A DNA stretch of 64,000 bases from Sipunculus nudus. Its lineage: Eukaryota > Annelida > Sipuncula > Golfingiida > Sipunculidae. Below are positions 1 through 10,340 of this stretch, in pieces. The translations under genes were made by a program, and so were the position numbers. The notes under the pieces were generated by a model, which made no database searches, was not told where the DNA came from, and saw nothing but the letters and a program-made list of their open reading frames with translations. Each line of letters starts with the position of its first letter. Position 1 is the stretch's first letter. The DNA lies in assembly GCA_026874595.1 (NCBI GenBank), contig CM049315.1:73081416-73145415 (forward strand), in the 5' to 3' direction.

Positions 1-922
1 CGGCCAGGTCTCTCGGTCCCGCAGGCCGGGAAACGCCTCAATTACGGTCTGGGCATGTAACAACTCGACCGTGACTGAGTTGTTTGATTCGTAGACAGCG
101 TCGTACTTCCCCACTCAGCCTCATTATTATGCACAATAGTAAAGCATGTGTTCACACCTACGTTTATGTTTGGGAATCAGTCTCGCGAGCCGGATCTTAA
201 TCAGGGTGCTTGTCATTTATTAACGAATGACAATCAGCGGGTCCCGATGATTAAGTTTACACAAACGGTTGATCTTTAAACTTTCGTTAAGGTCCTCGTG
301 AACACGTACATCAATAAAAACAGTGCGGCAAACATCGCACAATTTACTCATACATGAATAATTATGAATGCAAAATAAACAATGTTACATGTTTGAAATG
401 TCACACATACTCTGTCCCAATTACTTATGGCTACCAAGAATTTGGAATTTGCCTATCAAGATGAAATTGTGAACTCAAAAGTGTGTAACAACAGTCTTCC
501 ATATCTGCTTTCTTTAACCAGAAGTAATGATTGTATTCTGTGAATGTTCACATATTTCAGCCTGATACTACCGTGCTATTAGTATGCTATATTGATACAA
601 AGAGTTTCTCAACATTTGTACAAATATCATGGATATACAATATGTTTGTAATTTAATAACAAACACTGTATTTGTATATATTGTTTGAGTTTGTTATAAA
701 TAGGGTTGACGTGATTGTAAATATATTATTTTTTTATTGATTGCAGTAATTATACTAATACCCTGTATATACGTTTATTTTGTTGATTGTAATTAAAATT
801 TTAACTTTCGTGTTACATTTTAACTCCCCCCCCCTATCCTGGTCAAGTCCAGTATTACGGCCACTCCTGTATTAAAGCCACTTTCATCCAGTCCCGATGG
901 TGACCGTAATACAGGCGTTCTA

Positions 923-971
<49 letters not shown>

Positions 972-1088
972 TATATATATATATAAAGAGAGAGAGAGAG
1001 AGATGTAGGAATAGCAATGCTTGTACATTGTATGCTACGTTTGTCTCTTTGTCTGTCTGTCTGTCCATCTCTATCTCACTCTCTCTCT

Positions 1089-1159
<71 letters not shown>

Positions 1160-1192
1160 TACGATAGATATTGAGCGAAATTATTTTTGCAG
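1..1192. other. Non-coding flank upstream of receptor exons
   Basis: I see no convincing exon here. The first 120 bases are GC-richer and unassigned. Most of the rest is AT-rich. Two long (TA)n arrays with adjoining (GA/CT)n occupy about 925-1156. The first half of the C-type lectin-like domain that ends in the exon at 1193 must be encoded upstream: either outside this window or in a small exon I could not recognise. Confidence 0.5.
925..1156. repeat. (TA)n/(GA)n and (CT)n/(TA)n microsatellite pair
   Basis: (TA)n runs from about 925 to 985 and is followed by (GA)n. After about 65 bases, (CT)n leads into a second (TA)n at about 1091-1156. The second array ends less than 40 bases before a splice acceptor (tttttgcag), so it lies within an intron, close to its 3' end. 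Confidence 0.95.
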
Positions 1193-2477
1193 GTCGAGAT
1201 AGCTCAGGGAAAGGCTGTGTTATGTTTCAAGATTCTTTCTTTGAACCATCCCATTGCAATATACCGAAAGGATACCTTTGCACCCATTATGGTAGGTCTG
1301 TCGAATAATTATTACAAGTAAGAAATCAATTTGCTTAATTCAAAATTCTAAATTCTGGAATAAAGTGTTTTAATTTTTTTTTTCAGAAAAATTTCGGCCG
1401 CCAGGAATACCATTGATAAACTGGATTCGTATTAGAAATATCAGCTACTCCGTTCATCATTCGAAGGCGGACTGGTGGACGGCGAAAGCAGCATGCAAAA
1501 CATGGGGTGGTCAAATAGCTGTGAAACCCGACCTATCGAGTATCACTGAAATTCTTAGAAAGAGAGACTTTGGAGTTGAAAAGTTATGGGTCGGTGCATA
1601 TTCGCTTCAAATAGAAATGGATGACAAGGGTAAAAAAATTGCAGATGATATTAATGAGAGAACCATATAATAATAAGTTCATATAGTGACTAGTGTGCTA
1701 ACGCAAAGGGTTGGTCTTGTTAATAGCTGCTTCGATGATGAGATCAGTCTATTATATTTACCGCTATTGGCAAAGCCCTGTTATTAACATGTATTCCTTT
1801 AAAATTAACTGTATTTTCTTTTTGCTTACTGTAGAAATAGATTTAAATTTTTCTTTCTGGGAGACTGGACTATCAACAGGCGATCAAGATAAGGGATGCA
1901 TAGTTGCAAAACTGAAAAATAAAAGTAACATTGTTTGGCAACCCTTTTTATGCAACAGCACAGCTGATGTGCTATGTAGTTCAGTGCACAAGTCAAACGA
2001 TTCTCATCGGAAAGGAATAAATACGTACACACCAACGCAAAGCGGTATGTATCGTATGGACTTCAGATCTAAAACTATTATTTATATATTATATGACTTT
2101 AGTTGTGCTTGGTTTGCCCTTGTACTTAAAACACTATCCAGGGAATGTACTTTATATAGCCTTACTTCTGTACGCCACACAATATTAACCAGGCAATGTA
2201 CGCCATGTAGCCTTTACCTTTGCAGACCAATTTGCTTCACGTCTCTTTTCTTTCATCTTGCGTTACAGTAGGCTCGTGCATTTTTTTCGTATGACCTTTT
2301 TATTGATAATTGTATCCGCCACTCTAGGTTATTTACAAAACTGGCAGATAAAAATGAAAATCTTATTCACTAACCACAGAGTCCGATATATAAGCTGCTA
2401 GTAAGGAGTATATTGAAAGCACAGCGATTGCGGGAACACTGACTGTTGGTAAAGACATATTTTATGGCATATATATG

Positions 2478-2508
<31 letters not shown>

Positions 2509-3583
2509 TGTACACATGTTAACACAAAAATGTATACAAGTACACAAGTGTACATGGATACAAGTTCATTTAATGATGAATGAATGCAATAATATGTGCA
2601 AGTCTAACTTATATCTATCTCTTTGTGCTGACATTGAAATTACATTTCAAACAAGTCACTTGCCCCTTTTATAAAAAAAATGTTTTCTCATATCATTTTC
2701 TATGATATATTGTTAATAACTTTATTTACAGGAAGAACCATTAATTCACCCATCCAAAACAGCAGTTTTTATGAGATTGTCGTTATGATATGCACCTGCT
2801 TTTTAGTGCTTATACACCTCGTCACATGTGTCCACAGCATTAGGTATCTTAGCGAGAGAGGGTAAGGAAAGCTTTAATCTTACGATAAAGCATATCATTT
2901 GCAATATAATTAACAATGAAAATGCATACACGTGTTTATATGTATAATAAACAAGGGATTTTATTTTTTTAAAAGATTTTTCATATGATTTAATATCTCC
3001 CTGGTCCGATGAGAGAACAATACCCTGTATATCATAACGTAACCTAGCCAATGTAAATTGCATACGTATGAAATATAAGAGAAATTGTATATCCTGTTTC
3101 TAGATATACCTCATCGACAGGCTATAATAACATGACAGATGGAACCATTTTGGAACCAGATTGGCAATTATTTGAACCAACTGGCCGAGACGCTGCACCC
3201 GGAGAACCCGTGGTAACGCACATTTTGTTTGGAGGAGTGAGACAATTGGACAGGCCCTTAGCGGAAGAGAATGCGGAGCAAATGAATGATGATGTCATGA
3301 AGTATAGTAAAAGACATGACCGCGAGTCGATTATAAATCCACCGAATCACTCTTGCACCGTATACGCAGATATAGAAGAGGGTGCATCCAATTTCATATC
3401 CCATGGGGAAGGTAAAATTATTATTCTGAAGATAAATATGGTTCAAGAGATGCTTTTATTGTACAAGTTAATAACAGAGAAGTTATTTATATTAAAGATA
3501 TTTAATATTTATGTAATATTTGGGGTTTTTTTGTAATTTTAGAATACGCGGAAATTCAGGATGTATTGGAGTTATCAACAAAG
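1193..3583 (+). CDS. C-type lectin-like transmembrane receptor with tyrosine-motif tail (partial, 6 exons)
   Basis: Six exons are seen: 1193-1291, 1387-1629, 1835-2044, 2732-2861, 3104-3411 and 3543-3583. Each is bounded by AG/GT and the phases match at every junction. Exon 1 encodes the C-terminal end of a C-type lectin-like domain (GKGCVMF...HCNI...GYLC). Exons 2-3 encode a second domain: WWTAKAACKTWGG with the first helix cysteine, LWVGAYS, then GCIVAKL, IVWQPFLC and ADVLC. The usual EPN/QPD and WND calcium ligands are absent (WQP instead), so binding is probably calcium-independent. Exon 4 encodes one membrane helix (YEIVVMICTCFLVLIHLVTC). Exon 5 encodes a cytoplasmic tail with YNNM just inside the membrane and TVYADI near its end; exon 6 adds EYAEI. 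These are SH2-docking or immunoreceptor-type motifs. The 5' exons and the stop codon were not found. I infer a type I surface receptor of the innate immune or cell-contact kind; the ligand is unknown. Confidence 0.88.
2469..2506. repeat. (TA)n microsatellite
   Basis: A short (TA)n run inside the intron between the lectin-domain exon and the transmembrane exon of the receptor gene. Confidence 0.9.
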
Positions 3584-6500
3584 GTAAACTTTTCTTTAGT
3601 GTTCAAGAAAGCAAATATTTCACTGAAGTACACTCTTGATTTCATATTTTGTGACACACACACATCTTTTGAATAACTTATCAATTGAGAATGCTTTAAT
3701 ATCGATAGCAACGTATGGTTATTTTGTATGTACAATATACGCGAAAATATTTCTGATTAGAACTCGTGATTAATGGGTATTTCAAATATTTCGAACTAAT
3801 TTACAGGGATATGGTGTCATATGAATGCACACTTTACTTAAGTCCTCACACATGATGTGTAAGAAGAAAAAGGCATGTATTTATGGCAAGAAAACAGTTT
3901 TAAGGATGCTCACATTTTCACGGGAAATATTTTTAACTTAAAACTGTTTTCTACAGAAAGGTATACAATCGTCTTCTCACACACTTTAAGTGCATTTGTT
4001 TAAAAGGTTATTACGCAAGCAAACATACTTATATCAAATTAACAGAATATGAATTTCACAACAAGGTCTTAAAACATATACAGCTGTTGTACAAAATTTG
4101 CTTTATATGTTATAGTTATTTTACGAAGGATTTGCATCTTATGGGTGTCATGAAAAAATAGTGCATGCAGTACCATAAAACGTTCCACAAGAATACTCAA
4201 CGTCTTTTTTTCATGCAATGTATAATATAAATTAATACAAATGCTGGTCATTTTTATGTTTGAACTGAAAAAGCAGCGAAATCTAAGGGATTAATAAAAA
4301 TAATGCCGGTAAGCACGTTTAATATGCCATTTAATAAGATATTTAGACTAATTTCCAGGGTTGATATTGTTAATACATAATACATGGTTACAAGAATACA
4401 GTATGTTTTCATATGTGGTTATTATAATGTATCATTACTGGTAATTACTTATGAAACTCATTTACGTATCAACGCCTAAACAATGCTTGACGGTTATAAG
4501 ATATTAAAACTTATTTTACTTCTTTCCTTAATTCAGTCAAACACATTATGGTGTTTTGTGAGAAGACATGGCAAAGCAAATAACCACGTGGACGTAATGA
4601 AAGCTTATTGCTTTCACATGTTAAAGACCCACCACCCGATCCGGCGGGATCGGGTCCCATGCGCACTGCGCATCTACCTTATATGGTAATATAAGGAGCG
4701 ACATGGTGTTTGGCAACATTATCAAGCACGTGTACTTGCTTGAGCTCGGCAGATTACTGCAGGGCAGGTTTATTTAACCAGTGAAAAAGCATCAATTTTA
4801 GTTTCTCATCGCTGCTCCAAGTCTAAGTGCTTTGATGTCCCTTTGGATTATTGGATTACGTCAGCCTTCCGGTTTGACATGACCTCAAAACGGGCTCGCA
4901 CATGTTGACACTGACGGGCGCATGGCCGATCGAGTGATGTACGCAGTTATTATTTAACATGTTTCTTTGTAGGGATTTATAAAATGACACATCAAGTGAA
5001 CAAGGTAGGCGTACTAGTGGTCGTAACATAAATTACTTTAAAAAAAGGATTCCTTTAAAATACTGTAATAACAGTCCATGCACGACAGTGAAAAAACGAA
5101 CATGGCCGATGGCAGTGAAAAAAAATGGACATGACCGGCGACAGCATCGACCCGCTTGCTGTAGGCCCATACATGTTTGATTACCGCGCTTTATATGCCG
5201 TTTTGAAGACGCAGGCATATATAAATATATTTTGTTACGTTTTGTTTCAAATTTGTATATCGGCATGAAGGTAAAAAATATAATATTAATTGTCATACAT
5301 TTTGTTACCGCACTTGCGGGATTTGCTGAAACAAGACTTCGTTTAGAAGGAAGCCATGTGCCATGATGTGATATCGAACTACGAAGATTCTGAAAGTTTT
5401 GTGAACAAAATTATTTTGAAAGAAAATATGTAGTAATAGTATGACACTAAAACATTAATGTCTCTATAGAGAATATTATTAGCCTGATTTAGATGTATTA
5501 AGATTATCGACCACATGTCAGCCAACTGTTTTTCTTTTACGAAATATTTCCATATTTACCAGATACATACACTGGACTTGTATCTTTACGAATTTGCATA
5601 GGCAGAAATGAATAAAGATTTACAGAATCTGAGTATTTATATTTTTAGCTCTTTATATGCCTCTTGAACTTGTAACGTTGCGGTTTTGACATGCAACAAT
5701 GTAACACCACATCTGTTCAATGCGTGCGTGCACAAACAGATGGAAGTTTGTTATGACGAGCAGAAGGCCCATATGATCAAATGACAGTGACATTTCATGA
5801 AACAATATAATATTGAATGACGCTTGTTATTGGTTCATAACTGAAATGAGATTGTTTGGAGTCCCGGGTGTGTAATCCTCTGCTAAGAGAAATACAAGAA
5901 CCCCCCCCCCCCCAACAAAAAAAAACGAAGTTTGGATATATACATGATGTATATGTATATTTACATGCATGCATACCTACATGAATGTATCAATCAATGT
6001 GTGCTATGAAATATGAGGAACAAATATTTATAGTATCATATATGTCCAACTAATACCAGGAGCAGTGAAGACAGACGTGCAAAAAGAATCCTACATCCGC
6101 AACTGAAAAGTAAACCAAATTTCTCCTTATCTCCAGACTTATCTCTCCTCAAGATTTCACAGACGTTATACAAGACAAACAGAAAAAGGGGTGAACGCAT
6201 AACCTTATTGAAAATGTATATTTTTTATATGCTTTAACCCGGTGCGGGAAACCTGCATGAACAAACCTGATATATTTTATTGTTGTAAAGTGGACATCTA
6301 TGTTTTCAAAGACACCTGGCCAGGGAACGCTAAAAATGACCTATTAATATATCCTTGTCTTGAATTCAACTCTTATGTGGTAGTGCTTTATTAGGTAATC
6401 CTGATTAATTGTATATGTTCAAGCTGTACTATTAACTTTAAATGTACAGAACCACTTAGTGGGCCAGTATATTCATTTGTTTAACATCATGTGGACAATC

Positions 6501-7310
6501 ACCCCGGGTGTGTTTGTTCGGCCATATTAATTCTTCTTTTGATTACTAAGTATGATACATATTGGCTTCATATTTTGAACACAGCTTGATTGCTTCATCT
6601 AAATTCACTCTGAAGCTTTCATCATTGTACCTTATTTAGTAATATTGCAATTGTGATTTAAGTGGAATTTCTATGACAGTTTAAGATCTTAACTTTGTTA
6701 TCAATTCTACAGTAAGAAATAACTTTACATTAGTTTTATAAAATTTTCTGCTTGTAAAATTTTTGGGTCACATTTCATGTGTTTGTGAAGTTTCATTCAA
6801 TTTCATAAAGTAGTTTTTGTATAATGTGTCAGTTACATTAAGAAACACAAGTTTATGTTTTCTGCAGTCATAGTATATGTAAGTCTATCTCAACATGATG
6901 CTACCAGCCTTAATAAGGAACCAATCAGCTTCATGCTGGTAGCGTCAGGGTTATCTGTAATGAGGCTGCTAGATGTCTGGGCAGCGACAGATTTGAATTG
7001 ACCACTGCGCTGGACACCAAACTGACTGGTTAGCATACTGTGAACATGTATTTATCAATATACTGAAGTCTCTACCAGCTGATGACCTACCGTTTGTGCT
7101 TGCTAATTCCACACGAAAAAAAAGCTCCCGCGACCGCTACAACAGTTAGGTGACCTTATCCAGACAGTTGGAAAATAAACCAATAGCATTCTTCATGTTT
7201 TTAATCAGGCGAAGGAACAAAAACCTAATTCGCCGAATCTGTATACTGACCATGCAGGCTTCATACGCCAACACAGAGAAATGTTCTGATAATTATCTAG
7301 AATAAGTGGT
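3584..7310. other. AT-rich non-coding stretch, no gene seen
   Basis: No exon with coding character was found. A poly-C tract lies at about 5901-5913 and three tandem hairpins at 4634-4696. The terminal exon of the lectin-like receptor may lie here or beyond: the exon ending at 3583 stops in phase 0 at a GTAAAC donor, so at least one more exon is expected. Confidence 0.5.
4634..4696. other. Three consecutive perfect hairpins
   Basis: The stems are directly readable. ACCCGATCC-GGCG-GGATCGGGT spans 4634-4655 (9-bp stem, 4-nt loop). ATGCGC-ACT-GCGCAT spans 4659-4673 (6-bp stem, 3-nt loop). CCTTATAT-GGTA-ATATAAGG spans 4677-4696 (8-bp stem, 4-nt loop). Exactly 3 nt separate neighbours. All stems are perfect and unrelated in sequence. 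Function is unknown; a transposon end or a structured RNA is possible. Confidence 0.75.
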
Positions 7311-7504
7311 TTAAAGGCCTACTTCCATGAAAAAAATAAAATGAAATACTACTGAAGGTTTATTCATTTACATGTATATGTATAAATTATGGTATTATAA
7401 AATCAAGCTTTGCGCATTTAACCGTTAAAATTTAAATCGAAAGACCCGTAATCCACCCCACTCAGGGGCCCCAAGCCAAACAGCAGCGTCCTGGCCAAGG
7501 CGAT

Positions 7505-7524
7505 TGTGACGTCACAACCAGAAC
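7505..7524 (+). repeat. Left subterminal inverted repeat with CRE palindrome
   Basis: TGTGACGTCACAACCAGAAC is repeated, inverted and without mismatch, at 10146-10165 near the other end of the same element. It contains the 12-bp palindrome TGTGACGTCACA, which includes a full cyclic-AMP response element core (TGACGTCA). It could be a transposase-binding site or a promoter element; its position about 65 bp upstream of the THAP start codon fits either role. Confidence 0.85.
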
Positions 7525-7580
7525 ACACCGGGCGGTATTGTAATGGCATCAGTTGAGTTTAACACGATCTGAGATAAAAT

Positions 7581-7771
7581 ATGCCAAATAATTGCGTCGT
7601 CGGGTTGTGCAGTAACATCAAGGGTGATGGTGTGAGCTTAATCATATTTTAACAAGTGTATAAGCCACATGTTCGTGCCAAATGGACACGATTTCCTTTA
7701 CAGAAGAGGCCGAACTGGACCCGGCCGGGCATGATCTGGGAAGGGGATTTCCCAGGTTTGGCCACTGCCAT
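7581..7771 (+). pseudogene. THAP zinc-finger N-terminus of transposase, broken
   Basis: The start codon at 7581 opens MPNNCVVGLCSN, the typical THAP start with C-x4-C. One in-frame TAA at about 7650 interrupts it. The same frame then continues VRAKWTRFPLQKRPNWT, which matches the 'lR.kW....R.nW.P' core of THAP domains. Where the final C-x2-H-F is expected the frame reads IWEGDF, so both zinc ligands appear lost. The frame ends at a TGA shortly after. It lies about 250 bp inside the left end of the TTAA-flanked element and is most likely the start of its transposase. It is dead as it stands. Confidence 0.7.
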
Positions 7772-9130
7772 GACGGTGCGGACAGACTTTTCCTGACATT
7801 TAGTCGCCTTTGTTGCCACTTTTGTTGCCACTCTATATCCCTTACATGCTGCTAAATAGGAAATGATGCTGCTTTTCATCTTTACGACTCCTGTATCTCT
7901 TAGTCTTCAACTTTGCACCTGTTATTCCCCGACTCGGCCTTGACACGTTGGGAGCTGGCACTTCGAAGTCTGCACTGAGGCCGTATCGGGATTTCAAGCG
8001 ACGTGTAATATGACAGCCCACATATAGCTGCTTGTTGATCGTATAAGTTTAATAATATCAAACTGATCAATCAAATAATTAATTATTAAATGTGTTTGAA
8101 CGCTTGTAAATGTTAAAAAAACTTTATTTTTTATTTGGGACTTTTTTACAAGTTTCAAGACACATATGACCGAAGGGGTCACGTAAAGCTCGGTGCATGG
8201 TGCCTTGAGCAGCAAAGGCATTAACATTGGAGAAACAATTAATAATATTCTAAAAAATAAACACACGTTAAAAATCGTTACTCCTTATTGTTGACAATAA
8301 TCAAAATAATTCATTTTAATATTTCAAATCTTTTGAAATATCAGACAATTAACAATTTAAAAAATTATACCATGCATTTCAGCATATTTTAATTCTGTGC
8401 CCAAATAATATGAAAAAATGTAGTATATATATAACAAAATATCAAATCAATTACCCAGTCAGTCATAAAGAGAACTCCAAATCTGTTTCAGCAGACCTTG
8501 TTAGGCCTAGTATGATTTGCCATATACTGCACACAAAGATGTTACACTTGAACCTTCAGATGATACACTGGCCGAAGTACCCATGCATTTAGTCCAAATA
8601 TACCTATACACATACTGATCAACCTTACCAAAGACAACATGTGGGTAATTTTGTATAATTTTAAATGATAATTTATTGTAAATGTACTTTTCTTGGAATT
8701 AAATCTGCTATCATGCAGAGTATTATAACTGGAATGTATGGTTTCTGGACACATTTTTTTTTCATATTACACAATTCTAAAATTGGAGGATACTAAAAGT
8801 ATCCGTGAAATCCAGATAAACGGTTTTACATCAGCCCAAATAAAAACAGAGCCATTAAATAAATTTATTTGCACAAGTTAAGCCTAGCTGATGCAGTATG
8901 GCAAGAACTTTGACTATAACATTGCCAACATAAAACAGATTAATAATAGCCATGGGGCTTTCCGTCTGGTGGAGTGGCACTGTTACATAACGAACTGTAA
9001 CATACATACTGTGTATAATTATAATGTCACTGTGCGTGTGATTTTTTTTATAATGAAACATTACTCTTTTATAATTCATTTAAATATGTGAATTTCATGC
9101 ATTGTATTATATATTTCAAATGTATTAAAT

Positions 9131-9150
9131 CTCTTCTCTCTCTCTCTCTA

Positions 9151-9211
<61 letters not shown>
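9131..9211. repeat. (TC)n/(TA)n microsatellite
   Basis: A (TC)n run with two TA interruptions passes directly into (TA)n. It lies inside the Kolobok-like element. Confidence 0.95.
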
Positions 9212-9215
<4 letters not shown>

Positions 9216-10145
9216 TTATAAAAGGAAAGAGTGTAAATTATATAAATAATCAAATGTATGTATCATTTCCATGATGATGGGCGGGGGGGGGGGGGTACTT
9301 TAACTTAGTACCACCCTCCATCGGGATGGGTGTGGTACGTGGTACGTATACAGCTTCATTTAAAACTAGCCCCGTGTGTGGTACTATAAGGTTACATGTA
9401 TTTATGAGGTTAGGCCTGCCAAGTAAAAACTCGCTTTACGAAAAGTATATATAGTAATACAACTGCTAAACAAATAAGCGCTTATCAATGTCAAAACAAC
9501 AATTTTGCATTTCTATTTATAAAGCATGTATGTATAAATTATGATAAAAAGAAAGGACCAGCGCTTTTTTCATACAACAAAACCAAGTTGCTTATCAGCT
9601 GATTTTTGCAGAATCAAAATATGCCACCACGGCACCAGTCACAACATTGTTAATGTTATAACAACAAGAAACTTTGTTGCAAAGCGTCGCGAGCGATATT
9701 GAACAAACTCGACCAAGTCAAGAATCACCATCGGCATCTTGTACTACTTTACATTTTCTTGCTCTAAATATTTTATTAATGAATAATCTCGTTATTTTGA
9801 TAATAATCACCAGATTGAGAATATCCCTTAAAATTCCCACAGACTCCATCCTCGATTTTGTACAGCCTGCCATTTCGTCACTGGAATCAAACCTGTTGTC
9901 AGTGTTAGCGTGTTGGCTTGCAGCGGCCGCTGTCTGTGTCACCGACTTCTGTTTCTAACAACGTATACATGGCCCAAAATTACATGAGGCTAATGTCGAA
10001 GTTGCCATAAATCTACAGATCTAAATTCACCGCTTTATTCTCCTTTAACGTGTCTCAGACATTGTCATCTTACGATGATTCCTCCGCCTCGCTTGATCAG
10101 ATCGTCCCGTCGGCCTTTCTGAAACCACGTGGACGCGCAACCGGG

Positions 10146-10165
10146 GTTCTGGTTGTGACGTCACA
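10146..10165 (-). repeat. Right subterminal inverted repeat with CRE palindrome
   Basis: Exact inverted partner of 7505-7524, including the TGTGACGTCACA palindrome at 10154-10165. It lies about 170 bp inside the right terminus. Confidence 0.85.
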
Positions 10166-10340
10166 TACGTCCCAAGGGCTGTCTCAACTTTTTCAGGGGG
10201 CTCCCAGGACTCTGTTCACATATTCGTTCCTATCACGGGAAGTAGCTCCCCAATGTCAGTAATTTTTACATCAATTCTATTTGTAGGTTCATGCCTTTCA
10301 TATATGCAAAAACACCCAGAGGGTGGAAGTAGGCCTTTAA

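Larger units (their letters stand above)
7311..10340. mobile_element. Kolobok/T2-like DNA transposon, decayed
   Basis: The 13-bp inverted termini AGGCCTACTTCCA (7315-7327) and its reverse complement (10324-10336) are perfect. Each is flanked by TTAA (7311-7314 and 10337-10340), giving an element of 3022 bp. The TTAAAGG-type end with TTAA target duplication is the hallmark of Kolobok/T2 transposons, and Kolobok transposases carry an N-terminal THAP domain. A broken THAP reading frame lies just inside the left end. Subterminal 20-bp inverted repeats add support. The rest of the transposase is too decayed to read: short frames on both strands only. A poly-G tract (9282-9294) and a (TC)n/(TA)n array (9131-9211) lie inside. 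piggyBac also uses TTAA, but its ends and the THAP domain argue against it. Confidence 0.75.

Noticed and set aside
420-541. Upstream lectin-domain exon (MATKNLEFAYQ... frame)
   Set aside because: Only 38 codons, no lectin-domain landmarks, and no donor joining in phase to the exon at 1193.
820-1202. Open frames rich in IYIYIY on both strands (also at 16752-17031, 30724-31009, 41683-41918, 58975-59381 and others)
   Set aside because: They are translations of (TA)n microsatellites and are open in every frame by composition.
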